This document shows positions 8,679-16,124 of a stretch of 64,000 bases of DNA, piece after piece. Origin of the DNA: Pyxidicoccus xibeiensis (GTDB lineage Bacteria > Myxococcota > Myxococcia > Myxococcales > Myxococcaceae); NCBI RefSeq assembly GCF_024198175.1, contig NZ_JAJVKV010000002.1:868001-932000 (forward strand), written 5' to 3'. Positions within the stretch are counted from its first letter, which is position 1. Each line of letters begins with the position of its first letter. The notes below the pieces were generated by a model, which saw nothing but the letters and a program-made list of their open reading frames with translations, was not told the DNA's origin and searched no databases. Both the position numbers and the translations under genes were made by a program.

Positions 8679-10015
8679 ACTCCCTGCTTGATCATTTCAA
8701 TGGCGAGCACGCCAAAATCACGCTGTGCTGCGTAGGATTGTGTGCTCAGCCACTCGCGCACGGTCAGGTCAGTCGAGCCCGTGATTCGAGGGCGCTTCTT
8801 GGAATAGAACGCACTGATGAGGTCATGCAGCGCCTTGTCCAGGGAGATGACGTTCCTGGTGTTGTGTACGGCTTTAGGTCCAAATTGCTGAATATTTCCT
8901 TCTGTTTGCTCGACGATGTGGTGCCATTCCTTCCCTTTGCCAGCGCTACCTCTGCCCTTATAGAGGCCGCCGTGCGTCTGCCATTCTCTGTAGCCGGCTG
9001 GCGCGCTCCTTCCGCCGCGCGAGCCCCGCGAGGCCATCGCCAGTGCCCCAGGTGCAAGGCCAATTGCCAGGCCATCGGCGACCACGCCCACGGTTTGGAC
9101 CTCGCCGACTACAGCGTAGGCGACCCGAAGCTGTGATTCGGCGTTCACCGCAGCCTTGGTAGCCCCGGGAAGGGTCGGGAGCCTCGCGCTGAAGGTCGCG
9201 GCCGTGCTGCCAATGACCGCCGTCGCCAGCATCGCGAACGCGCGTGCCGCGTTCCTCCCCATCACCTTGCCGAACTGTTCTCCGGCCACGCGTAGTTCAT
9301 CGAAAGTCACCGCACGGTCCACTGCCTCCATCAATCGCTGGAAGCCAGCGATGAGCGTGTAGAAGGTATCCAGGCCCACATAGCCAATGAGTGCCGCCGT
9401 CAATGCTGCCGCTACGCCCTTGGTCGCGGGCTCGGGCACCGTCCACAAGATGGCGTACATGCCCGCCGTCCAGAGTGCCGCCGCCAGCATCGCTTCCGGC
9501 TCGGCCATGTCCTTGAACGCTTCCGCCATCTCGTCGAGTACCGCGCCCTTGGCCATCGCCAGCGCCAGCGTGAAGCGGGCATCCCCGGTGACCGAAGGGC
9601 TTTCCGTCAGCAACCCCAGACAGTCTCCGTTCCTCCCTGTGCGTGCGCACCAGAGCAGGTAGCGGCGCGTGAGCTCCACGTCCGCCGCCTGCGGGTCGAG
9701 CACGGGATGCTCGCCGGGCGTCAGCGGCGTGAGTCGTCGGCTGCGCACATCGAACAGGTACGCACCACTGCGCGCCTCAATCGCGAACAAGCGCAGGGCT
9801 GCGGCCTGGGGCCGAGACGAGGGCCGGACCTCGCGGGCCAGCTCCGTCAGCGCCTCCTGGACCTCGTCCTCATCGAGCTCGGCGGGCTCGACCCCCGAAG
9901 CAGGGGACACCTGAATCAGCGGCGCGCCTGGTGCATTTTCAAGCCGCACGACCCGCGTCGTCCCGCTACACCCGGCCAGTGCCACCAGCAACAGCGCCAT
10001 CCACCGTGGAGCCAT
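8669..10015 (-). CDS. SitA5-like polymorphic toxin lipoprotein with HNH-type C-terminal domain
   Basis: 448 residues with lipobox LALAGC (Cys16). Residues ~20-340 match my recall of the TIGR02269/SitA-type lipoproteins of Myxococcus: a LDEDEVQEALTELAREVRPS block, an RRYLLWCARTGRNGDCLGLL block, and hydrophobic helices near 155-200. In that system SitA toxins travel between cells by TraA/TraB outer-membrane exchange. The last ~85 residues are a separate domain: WHHIVEQ (His365, His366), Asn and His residues in AVHNTRNVISLDKALHD, and LTVREWLSTQSYAAQ, a pattern also found at toxin ends of Rhs proteins and consistent with a His-metal nuclease. The tip is less GC-rich than the body (row 8881-8940 counts 45 %, row 9481-9540 counts 63 %), suggesting a domain swap. 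No SitB gene is present here. Confidence 0.75.
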   Translation of the reverse strand: MAPRWMALLLVALAGCSGTTRVVRLENAPGAPLIQVSPASGVEPAELDEDEVQEALTELAREVRPSSRPQAAALRLFAIEARSGAYLFDVRSRRLTPLTPGEHPVLDPQAADVELTRRYLLWCARTGRNGDCLGLLTESPSVTGDARFTLALAMAKGAVLDEMAEAFKDMAEPEAMLAAALWTAGMYAILWTVPEPATKGVAAALTAALIGYVGLDTFYTLIAGFQRLMEAVDRAVTFDELRVAGEQFGKVMGRNAARAFAMLATAVIGSTAATFSARLPTLPGATKAAVNAESQLRVAYAVVGEVQTVGVVADGLAIGLAPGALAMASRGSRGGRSAPAGYREWQTHGGLYKGRGSAGKGKEWHHIVEQTEGNIQQFGPKAVHNTRNVISLDKALHDLISAFYSKKRPRITGSTDLTVREWLSTQSYAAQRDFGVLAIEMIKQGVWR

Positions 10016-10056
10016 GCATGCCTCGGTAGCACAACCGAACCTCCGGATACACGAAG

Positions 10057-10085
10057 GCCCGGAGGGAGTCTCGCTCCCACCGGGC
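10057..10085 (-). terminator. GC-rich hairpin, probable transcription end
   Basis: A 12-bp stem with one central mismatch (GCCCGGTGGGAG and CTCCCTCCGGGC as read on the minus strand) and a 5-base loop lies 30 bases downstream of the peptidoglycan-binding gene and upstream of the toxin gene. The U-tract is poor (CTTCGTG), so termination may be inefficient or factor-assisted. Confidence 0.5.
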
Positions 10086-10115
10086 CCGGTGCTTCACGGC
10101 TCTGCCGCGCTCGAA

Positions 10116-10664
10116 TCAGTACGCGATGTGCACGTGGTCGCGGTGGCCACCGATGGCGCCAATCGGACGGCCGTTCTTGATGCCGCCCTGCGGGTCGTAG
10201 AACAGCTCCGTGGGACGTGTGCCAGCCAGGCGGCGGTAGTACTCCGCCATCTTCGACGGGCTGCCCGCCACGTCGATGGCGCGGCCCTTGTAGTGGTACG
10301 AGCCCGGCGCGTGCTTGCCACCCGTGGTGGACGTGATCCTCAGCCCCATCTGCCGGGCCAGGTTCGTCGCGTAGTCCAGCTTCTGCCGGTTGCTGCCGTT
10401 CACCGGGAAGCTGCCCGGCGTGCCACCCACGCCGTCCGGCTTGCCATCCCAGAAGTCGTCGTTGCGCGTCTTGAACAGCTTGCTGCCCGTGTTGTTGCCG
10501 ACGATGCCGTCCGCCGCCAGGCCGTGCGCACGCTGGTAGCGCACCACCGCCGCCTTCGTGTTCGCACCGAAGATGCCGTCCGTACCACCCGGGTTGTAGC
10601 CAGCACGAGCCAGGGTCTGCTGAAGCCGCGTCACATCGGAACCGCGCGAACCGACCTTGAGCAT
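10116..10664 (-). CDS. peptidoglycan-binding protein with M15-like metal site
   Basis: 182 residues in two parts. Residues 1-65 form a PG_binding_1 domain (VTRLQQTLARAGYNPGGTDGI, then TKAAVVRYQRAHGL). Residues ~85-182 have His118, His124 and Asp131 in HAPGSYHYKGRAIDVAG and a final HRDHVHIAY (His177, His179), the spacing of a zinc site in M15-type peptidoglycan peptidases or related peptidoglycan-recognition folds. Together they suggest binding and perhaps cleavage of cell-wall peptides. No signal peptide is visible: the protein starts directly with the binding domain, so export would need another route or cell lysis. The gene stands alone, with 145 bases upstream before the response regulator gene. 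Activity is inferred only. Confidence 0.75.
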   Translation of the reverse strand: MLKVGSRGSDVTRLQQTLARAGYNPGGTDGIFGANTKAAVVRYQRAHGLAADGIVGNNTGSKLFKTRNDDFWDGKPDGVGGTPGSFPVNGSNRQKLDYATNLARQMGLRITSTTGGKHAPGSYHYKGRAIDVAGSPSKMAEYYRRLAGTRPTELFYDPQGGIKNGRPIGAIGGHRDHVHIAY

Positions 10665-10809
10665 TGGGGGGCCTCGTTCTCTCTCTCGCCCGGGGGGTGG
10701 GGCGGATTTCTCAGTTCGAGAGAGTTATCGAGGCCTGGGATCGGGAGTTGCGAGTGAAGCCGGTAAAAGCCGTGAGTCCCGCAGCGCCAAACAAATCCAG
10801 CGGCCCTGC

Positions 10810-11556
10810 TCACACGGAGATCAGGCCCTTGCGGATGCCCTCGGTGACGGCCTCCACGCGGTTGGTCACCTCCAGCTTCCGGTAGATGTGCTCGAGGTGG
10901 GTCCGGATGGTGGCCTTGCTGAGGCTGAGCAGTCGCGCCGCCTCGCTGTTCGAGACACCCTTGGCGATGAGCTGGAGGATCTCCCGCTCGCGGTCCGACA
11001 GCGGCTTGAGCAGTGGCTCCGCCGCCGGGACGAACTGCTCGGGCTGCGGCTCGGGCGCGACGGGCGGGGCGGCGACGGGCTCGGTGGGCACGGGGCCCGC
11101 GTCCGGATCTACGCGGAAGTGGCGCAGCAGGCGGCGCGCGAGGTTCGGCTGGATGACCGTGCCGCCCGCGCGCACCTCCTTGATGGCCTCGATGATCTTG
11201 TCCACCGGGGCGCCCTTGAGAAGGTAGCCCGAAGCGCCGGCCTTCACCGCCTCCAGCACTTTGTCCTCCTCGTCGAAGATGGTGAAGATGAGGATCTCAA
11301 TCTTCGGAAAGCGCGCCTTCACCTCGCGCGTCACGTCGATGCCGCTCATGCGCGGCAGCCCCAAATCCAGCAGGAGCACGTCCGGCATCAGCTTCGGCAC
11401 CTCGTCCATCGCGGCCTCGCCCGACAGCGCGGTGCCGACGATGTCGATGTCCGGGTGGCCCTCGAAGAGGCGGAGCTGGTTCTTGAGGATCTTCGTCTGA
11501 TCCTCCACCACGAAGACGCGGATGGGCGTTGAGGCGGCGGGCTGCGGGGCGTCCAC
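10810..11556 (-). CDS. NarL/FixJ-family response regulator
   Basis: 248 residues. Receiver domain 12-130: acidic pair in VVEDQ (Glu18, Asp19), phospho-acceptor Asp64 in LLLDLGLPRMSG, Lys114 in YLLKG. A Pro/Ala/Glu-rich linker of about 50 residues leads to a LuxR-type helix-turn-helix at ~185-240 (LSDREREILQLIAKGVSNSEAARLL...ATIRTHLEHIYRKL). It is a DNA-binding output protein. It starts 12 bases after the end of the kinase gene upstream, so the two form one operon and very probably a cognate pair. Target genes are unknown. Confidence 0.93.
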   Translation of the reverse strand: MDAPQPAASTPIRVFVVEDQTKILKNQLRLFEGHPDIDIVGTALSGEAAMDEVPKLMPDVLLLDLGLPRMSGIDVTREVKARFPKIEILIFTIFDEEDKVLEAVKAGASGYLLKGAPVDKIIEAIKEVRAGGTVIQPNLARRLLRHFRVDPDAGPVPTEPVAAPPVAPEPQPEQFVPAAEPLLKPLSDREREILQLIAKGVSNSEAARLLSLSKATIRTHLEHIYRKLEVTNRVEAVTEGIRKGLISV

Positions 11557-11568
11557 GGAGGGCTCCGG

Positions 11569-12852
11569 TCAGGCGGGAAGGCAGGGAAGGGAGAAGGCCA
11601 CCTGGGCACCCGTGCCCGGCGACGAGTCCACGATGAGCTGGCCGCCGAGCTTCATGGCGCGCTCGCGCATGTTCAAGAGGCCGTAGTGGCCGCGCGGCGT
11701 GCGGCTCGGGTCGAAGCCCTTGCCGTCGTCGCGGACGATGAGGTGCACCCGGTCCTCGCTGTAGTCGAGCCGCACGTGCACCGCCTTCGCCTCCGCGTGC
11801 TTCACCGCGTTGGACAGGGACTCCTGGAGGATGCGGAACAGCGCCAGCTGCGCGTCCGGCGACAGCTTGCGCTGCAGGCCCGTGCGCTCGAAGCGGATGT
11901 CCATCCCGGTGCGATCCCGGAACGTCTTCGCGTAGTCCTCCAGGCCCTGCGCCAGCTCGAAGTCCTCGCGCATCATCCGCAGGTTGCGGCGCAGCTCTTC
12001 AATCGACTCCTCCGCGGTGAGCTTCAGCTCGCGGATCTCCGAGCGCAGCCCGTCCTCGCGGGTGAGGTTCAGGATGTACTCGGCCTGGATGATCATCGAG
12101 GAGAGCGACGCGCCCAGGCCGTCGTGGATCTCCCGAGCCAGCCGGTTGCGCTCCTCCACCACCGCCAGCTCCTTCAGGTCTCCCTGGAGCGACACCACCT
12201 CACGGTGAGCGGTGGCCTCTCGCTCGTTCAGGTACACGAGCACGTAGACGATGATGAAGTTGAGCGCGAGGTACCAGAGCAGCGTCAGCAGCTCCACCGC
12301 CGTCACCGAGCGGTTGAGGAGCAGGTCCAGGCGCGTCGTGATCGGCAGCGCCAGCAGCGGCGGCAGGATGGCCAGCGGCTTGGGGTAGAGGATGGAGAAG
12401 AGCGTGGTGAACAGCAGCTGGGTGGCCAGCAGCGGGCTCTGCAGACCGCCGCCCACCTGGGGCTTGGCGATGAGCACGACCATGATGCTCAGGTCCAGGC
12501 AGAGCGTGGTGTACGTCACCCAGCGGCCGGCCTTCGGGTGGTCGATGACCAGCAGGTTCGCGACGCTGTAGAGCAGCATCGTGAAGTAGCCCACGAAGGC
12601 GAACGGGCCGGTGAGGCCGAAGTAGCCGCTCCACGCGGGCACCGCGAGGATGAGCAGGCCCAGCGTGAGGAACATCATCCGCGCGTAGAAGAGCGCACGG
12701 GCGCGGGCGACGAAGCGGTCCTGCTCCCAGGAGGCGGTGGCCTGCTCGGCGGACACGCTGTCCGTGAGCTTTCGGCGCTCCAGCACCTCCCGCACGCGGG
12801 CGCGCAGGTCGTTGGCTGGTGTCTCCTCGCCCAGCGCGAGATTGGTGTTCAT
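11569..12852 (-). CDS. membrane histidine kinase of the NarX/DesK (HisKA_3) type
   Basis: 427 residues. After a soluble N-terminus of ~50 residues come five to six hydrophobic helices between residues 58 and 208 with almost no periplasmic loop, so the sensor is likely within the membrane. The dimerisation helix has the HisKA_3 motif LAREIHDGLGASLSSM (His243), and the ATPase domain ends with DDGKGFDPSRTPRGHYGLLNMRERA. It should autophosphorylate and pass phosphate to the NarL-type regulator encoded 12 bases downstream. The signal is unknown; the DesK-like layout suggests membrane state or a hydrophobic ligand. Confidence 0.93.
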   Translation of the reverse strand: MNTNLALGEETPANDLRARVREVLERRKLTDSVSAEQATASWEQDRFVARARALFYARMMFLTLGLLILAVPAWSGYFGLTGPFAFVGYFTMLLYSVANLLVIDHPKAGRWVTYTTLCLDLSIMVVLIAKPQVGGGLQSPLLATQLLFTTLFSILYPKPLAILPPLLALPITTRLDLLLNRSVTAVELLTLLWYLALNFIIVYVLVYLNEREATAHREVVSLQGDLKELAVVEERNRLAREIHDGLGASLSSMIIQAEYILNLTREDGLRSEIRELKLTAEESIEELRRNLRMMREDFELAQGLEDYAKTFRDRTGMDIRFERTGLQRKLSPDAQLALFRILQESLSNAVKHAEAKAVHVRLDYSEDRVHLIVRDDGKGFDPSRTPRGHYGLLNMRERAMKLGGQLIVDSSPGTGAQVAFSLPCLPA

Positions 12853-12953
12853 CGGGCAGGCAGCTTAAGGGACCGGCCGGGTGTCCGGGAATCCCGGGGG
12901 CGGCCCGCCTCCTTCCATGGTGGGGGAGGAGGCACGCCCGGGGCCCCTGGGGC

Positions 12954-13430
12954 TCACTTCGTGGGGGCGCTGCCCGCGCAGGCCTCGCGGGCTTCGGGCT
13001 TGCGCTTGAAGACGTAGTCCAGCCGGTCCGTCGACTCGCCGGTGCGCTCGTCGAAGAGCGGCGTGCCGCCCGCGTACATGGTGCCTTCGGGATGGCCATA
13101 CTTGTCGAGCTTCTGGGACTGGAGCCAGCGGTCCACGCAGGCCTCCTGGGCCTCGCGGCTCGCACCGACCGTGCCCTTGCCGGCGGCGCGGGCGCCGGCG
13201 TCACCCATGGCGGTGCCCGCGTCCTCCGTGCCGGTGAGGGCGCCACGGTGGGTGCCCGTCTGGGTGCCCTCCGAGGGGACGCCCGCGTCCTTCCCGGCCT
13301 CCATGGCATCGCGGGTGTCGGCGGTGGAGGCGGCATCGCCGGGGCCAGCCGTCTCGCCGGTGTTCTTGTGGCAGCCGACCGCGAGGAGGAGGGCGGTGGA
13401 AAAGACGAGCACGCCGGGCAGGTTTCTCAT
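12954..13430 (-). CDS. hypothetical lipoprotein
   Basis: 158 residues. The start ATG (13430) precedes a short basic region and a hydrophobic stretch ending in LLAVGC, a lipobox with Cys20. The following ~80 residues are low-complexity (Ala, Gly, Thr, Asp, Glu), and the C-terminal 70 residues hold a compact region with two cysteines (EACVDRWLQSQKLDKYG and EAREACAGS) that may form a disulfide. I do not recognise a family. It lies downstream of the two-component pair on the opposite side of a 100-base gap and may or may not share its regulation. Probable location: envelope. Confidence 0.65.
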   Translation of the reverse strand: MRNLPGVLVFSTALLLAVGCHKNTGETAGPGDAASTADTRDAMEAGKDAGVPSEGTQTGTHRGALTGTEDAGTAMGDAGARAAGKGTVGASREAQEACVDRWLQSQKLDKYGHPEGTMYAGGTPLFDERTGESTDRLDYVFKRKPEAREACAGSAPTK

Positions 13431-13555
13431 ATGTCCTGGCAGGTGAGGTCCGCGCGAGGCGGCACGTGTGGGTGGGCGCCTGCGCCCTTCTTCACGGTCG
13501 GACGCAGGGGCACGCACCTTATTCGCTTCCGACCCCTTCGCGGAGGGGCAATCCG

Positions 13556-14332
13556 ATGCACGGCCACGACACCGACCACCACCCCCGCATCCCCCACGCC
13601 TCGCGCCTCGAAGGCGCCCGGGTGCTGCTGGTGGGCGCGGGAGGCCTGGGCTGTCCGGCGTCGTTGGCCCTGGCCCAGGCCGGTGTCGGCCACCTGACGC
13701 TGGCGGACCCGGACCGCGTGGACGTGACGAACCTGCCACGCCAGCTCTGGCACCGCACCCAGGACGTGGGCCGCAACAAGGCCGAGTCCGCGGCGGCGGG
13801 CCTGGCGCGCGCCTTCCTCACGCTGAGCACCGAGGCCCTGCCCGAGCGCGTGGACGCCGGCAACGCCGAGGCCCTGTTCCGCGCGCACGATGCCGTCATC
13901 GACGCCACGGATGGGGTGGCCACCAAGTTCTTCCTGTCGGACGTCGCGGTGCTGACCGGCGTGCCGCTCGTCTATGGCGGCGTGCTGCGGATGCAGGGAC
14001 AGGCCATGAGGGTGGACCCTCGCGGGCCGTGCTTGCGCTGCCTGTACGAGGCGCCGCCCCCGCCCGATGCCGTGCCCACGTGCGCGCAGGCGGGAGTGCT
14101 CGGCTCGCTCGCGGGGCTGGTGGGCGCGGTGCAGGCGCTGCTCGCGCTGGAGCTGCTGTCCGGGGCCGCGCGACCCGCTCCTGGCGAGGCCACCCTGCAC
14201 GTGCTGGACGGCGTGTCCCTGCTGGGGCGCCGCGTCCGCGTGGAGCGCGCGCCGGACTGTCCGGGCTGCCAGGTCACCGCCGTTCCGGCCTTCCCGGAGG
14301 CCGCGCGCGAGGTCGAGTCATGTCCGAGGTAA
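13556..14332 (+). CDS. ThiF/MoeB/HesA-family E1-like adenylyltransferase
   Basis: 258 residues. The nucleotide loop is GAGGLGCP (27-34), followed by the acidic LADPDRVDVTNLPRQ segment that binds ATP and the Arg, as in MoeB and ThiF. A zinc-type pair CLRC and a second pair CPGC near the C-terminus form the usual four-Cys site, and TCAQAGVLGS holds the position of the catalytic region. It should adenylate the C-terminal Gly of a small ubiquitin-like sulfur carrier, here most likely the MoaD-like protein two genes on. Start: ATG 13556 with GGAGGGG 7 bases upstream, preferred over a longer in-frame ATG. First gene of a five-gene, tightly spaced operon. Confidence 0.88.
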   Translation: MHGHDTDHHPRIPHASRLEGARVLLVGAGGLGCPASLALAQAGVGHLTLADPDRVDVTNLPRQLWHRTQDVGRNKAESAAAGLARAFLTLSTEALPERVDAGNAEALFRAHDAVIDATDGVATKFFLSDVAVLTGVPLVYGGVLRMQGQAMRVDPRGPCLRCLYEAPPPPDAVPTCAQAGVLGSLAGLVGAVQALLALELLSGAARPAPGEATLHVLDGVSLLGRRVRVERAPDCPGCQVTAVPAFPEAAREVESCPR

Positions 14333-14580
14333 CGACGGGGCCGGGCGCGACGATTGCCACCCTCGACATCACCCGCGAGGTCTGCCCGATGACCTACGTG
14401 CGCACCAAGCTGAAGCTGGAAGCGCTCGAGTCCGGCGCGCTGCTGGAGGTGCTCCTCCGGGGTGCCGAGCCGCTGAAGAACGTGCCACGCAACGCGCGCG
14501 AAGAGGGCCACGAGGTCGTGTCCCTGGATGCGCGCCCCGACGGGACGCACCGGCTGGTGCTCCGCAAGCAGGGTAGATAA
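14320..14580 (+). CDS. TusA-family sulfurtransferase
   Basis: 86 residues with the hallmark CPMTYVRTKLKLEAL (Cys22), matching the CPxP-like active site of TusA/SirA proteins (here Met replaces the usual second residue and the Pro follows Cys). The Cys carries persulfide sulfur between a cysteine desulfurase and an acceptor. The ATG overlaps the end of the E1-like gene by 13 bases, so translation is coupled. In this operon the likely acceptor is the MoaD-like carrier or the E1-like enzyme. Confidence 0.88.
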   Translation: MSEVTTGPGATIATLDITREVCPMTYVRTKLKLEALESGALLEVLLRGAEPLKNVPRNAREEGHEVVSLDARPDGTHRLVLRKQGR

Positions 14581-14583
14581 GCC

Positions 14584-14856
14584 ATGGCGACCATCCGCAT
14601 CCCCACTCCCATGCGGCCGCTCACGCGCAACCAGACGGAGGTCACCGCCTCCGGCGCCACCGTGCGCGAGGTGCTGAAGGACCTGGACACGCGCTTCCCC
14701 GGCATCGGCGCGCGGGTGCTCGACGAGCGCGGGGCCGTGCGCCGCTACGTCAACATCTTCCTCAATGACGAGGACATCCGCGCCCTGGGCGAGCTGGACA
14801 CGCCCGTGAAGGACGCGGACCGGCTCACCCTCATCCCCGCGATGGCGGGAGGCTGA
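14584..14856 (+). CDS. MoaD/ThiS-like ubiquitin-fold sulfur carrier
   Basis: 90 residues of the beta-grasp type ending in PAMAGG. The terminal Gly-Gly is the conserved site that is adenylated by an E1-like enzyme and converted to a thiocarboxylate. VTASGATVREVLKDLDTRFPGI and the VNIFLNDEDIRALGELDTPV segment are typical of the family. It starts 3 bases after the TusA stop. The sulfur acceptor (molybdopterin, cysteine, thiamine or another product) cannot be told from sequence. No moaE, thiG or cysM lies nearby; the downstream JAMM protease suggests a CysO/Mec-like cycle. Confidence 0.88.
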   Translation: MATIRIPTPMRPLTRNQTEVTASGATVREVLKDLDTRFPGIGARVLDERGAVRRYVNIFLNDEDIRALGELDTPVKDADRLTLIPAMAGG

Positions 14857-14865
14857 AGCTCCACC

Positions 14866-15507
14866 ATGGCGCTGCGCGAAGACCAGATCCTCCGCTACTC
14901 CCGGCAGATCCTCCTGCGCGACGTGGGTGGCCGGGGCCAGGAGGCCCTGCTGGCAGGCGCGACGCGCGTGGACGCCACCGGGGCCTCGGGCATGACGGCG
15001 GCGGCGTACCTCGCGGGCGGTGGCACGCCGGTGTCCGGCACGGGCTCGCTGCCGCTGGGGCCCTGGGCGCCCGGCTTCCTGGTGGCCGCGGACGACGTGG
15101 GCCGTCCCGCGGCGGAGGCGCTGTCCCGGGGAGTGCCGGAGCTGAACCCGGACGCGGCCGGCGCCGGGCGGGGCGGGGGGCTGGTGGCGGAGCTGCCCGC
15201 GGCCTGGAGCGGCGAGGCCCCCTGGGTGGCCCTTGGCGGCGACGGCATGCGCGCGGCGGTCGTCTTCCGGGGCCCCGACGGGTGCGTGTGGTGCTTCGGT
15301 GAGACGGTGCGGCACCTCGTCCAGCCTCCGGATGGAGCCCTGGGCGTGGCGCTGGGGGCGCTGGGCGCCCTCGTGTTCCAGCGGCTGCGGCTGGGCATGG
15401 AGCCCGCGCTGGGAGGCCGGTGGCTGCTCGCGCCAGGGGCGGTGGAGCCCCTCGAGCTCCGGCGGTGTGCCCGCTGCGCGGCCAGCACGGAGCTGCTCCA
15501 GCCGTGA
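14866..15507 (+). CDS. degenerate ThiF/MoeB-like protein lacking the nucleotide loop
   Basis: 213 residues. The first 30 residues, EDQILRYSRQILLRDVGGRG, are the N-terminal arm of MoeB/ThiF enzymes. Where the GxGGxG ATP loop should follow, the sequence is DATGASGMTAAAYLAGGG, so catalysis is unlikely. Three single or paired Cys positions survive (CVWCF and CARC), which may still hold zinc. The protein is probably a scaffold or non-catalytic partner of the E1-like enzyme at the head of the operon. It starts 10 bases after the carrier gene and its stop overlaps the start of the JAMM gene (GTGA). Confidence 0.75.
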   Translation: MALREDQILRYSRQILLRDVGGRGQEALLAGATRVDATGASGMTAAAYLAGGGTPVSGTGSLPLGPWAPGFLVAADDVGRPAAEALSRGVPELNPDAAGAGRGGGLVAELPAAWSGEAPWVALGGDGMRAAVVFRGPDGCVWCFGETVRHLVQPPDGALGVALGALGALVFQRLRLGMEPALGGRWLLAPGAVEPLELRRCARCAASTELLQP

Positions 15508-15932
15508 GCCGCTGGCCCGAGCCCGGCTGGCCGCAGCCCGTGCGCGACGAGGTGACACGGCACCTGGAGGCCGCCTACCCGCACGAGGGCTGCGGGGTGA
15601 TTCTCCGTGCTGGAGACGCCGGGCCCTGGCGGGTGCGCCCACTGCGCAACGTGTCTCCCCGTCCCCGGACTGCCTACGCCTTCTCACTCGAGGAGTGGCT
15701 GGCGGTCTCCACGGAGGCGGACGCACGGGGAGAGCAGGTGGTGTGCGTCTTCCACTCGCATGTGGAGGCACCCCCTACCTTTTCCCGCGAAGATCTCGTA
15801 CAGGCCGCCCCGGCGGGTGAGCCATTACTGCCCGGAGTTTCCTACCTCATCGGATCCGTACACCAAGGCTGTGTGATCTGGGTGTGTGAGTACGAGTGGA
15901 CCGGAGGCGATTTCACGTCCCATCAGGGCTGA
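15504..15932 (+). CDS. M67 family (JAMM/MPN) metallopeptidase
   Basis: 142 residues. The complete JAMM signature is present: Glu28 in PHEGCG, HSH (His84, His86), then seven residues to Ser94 and Asp97 (FSREDL). Members such as Mec cleave adducts or peptides from the Gly-Gly end of ubiquitin-like sulfur carriers. The GTG start at 15504 overlaps the preceding stop codon, so translation is coupled. The upstream alternatives in frame read through the previous gene and are unlikely. As last gene of the operon it probably recycles the MoaD-like carrier or releases its product. Confidence 0.88.
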   Translation: MSRWPEPGWPQPVRDEVTRHLEAAYPHEGCGVILRAGDAGPWRVRPLRNVSPRPRTAYAFSLEEWLAVSTEADARGEQVVCVFHSHVEAPPTFSREDLVQAAPAGEPLLPGVSYLIGSVHQGCVIWVCEYEWTGGDFTSHQG

Positions 15933-16017
15933 AAAAGGCATTTCAGAAACGAAAAAGCCCTGTAGGGGCAGGCACTTGGCTGCTCGTCACCCCCACCTGC
16001 GGAAAGGTGCGTGTCAA

Positions 16018-16047
16018 TTGTCAAGTGAGGGGGTTTTCGTCTATAAC
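16018..16047 (+). promoter_or_regulatory. candidate housekeeping promoter of the APS kinase gene
   Basis: TTGTCA (16018-16023) and TATAAC (16042-16047) are separated by 18 bases, about 80 bases before the APS kinase ATG. The region is noticeably less GC-rich than its surroundings, as is usual for such promoters here. It separates the kinase gene from the sulfur-carrier operon. Confidence 0.55.
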
Positions 16048-16124
16048 CACGCGCATCTTCTGGATTGCGGCGTCCACACGGAGCTTGCAAAAAGCGCTCC
16101 GGACGCAGGGAGTTGAACAGGCTT

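Noticed and set aside
15957..15970. Small hairpin with A-tract after the JAMM gene, reading as a minus-strand terminator
   Set aside because: Stem of only about 5 bp and no minus-strand gene upstream of it.
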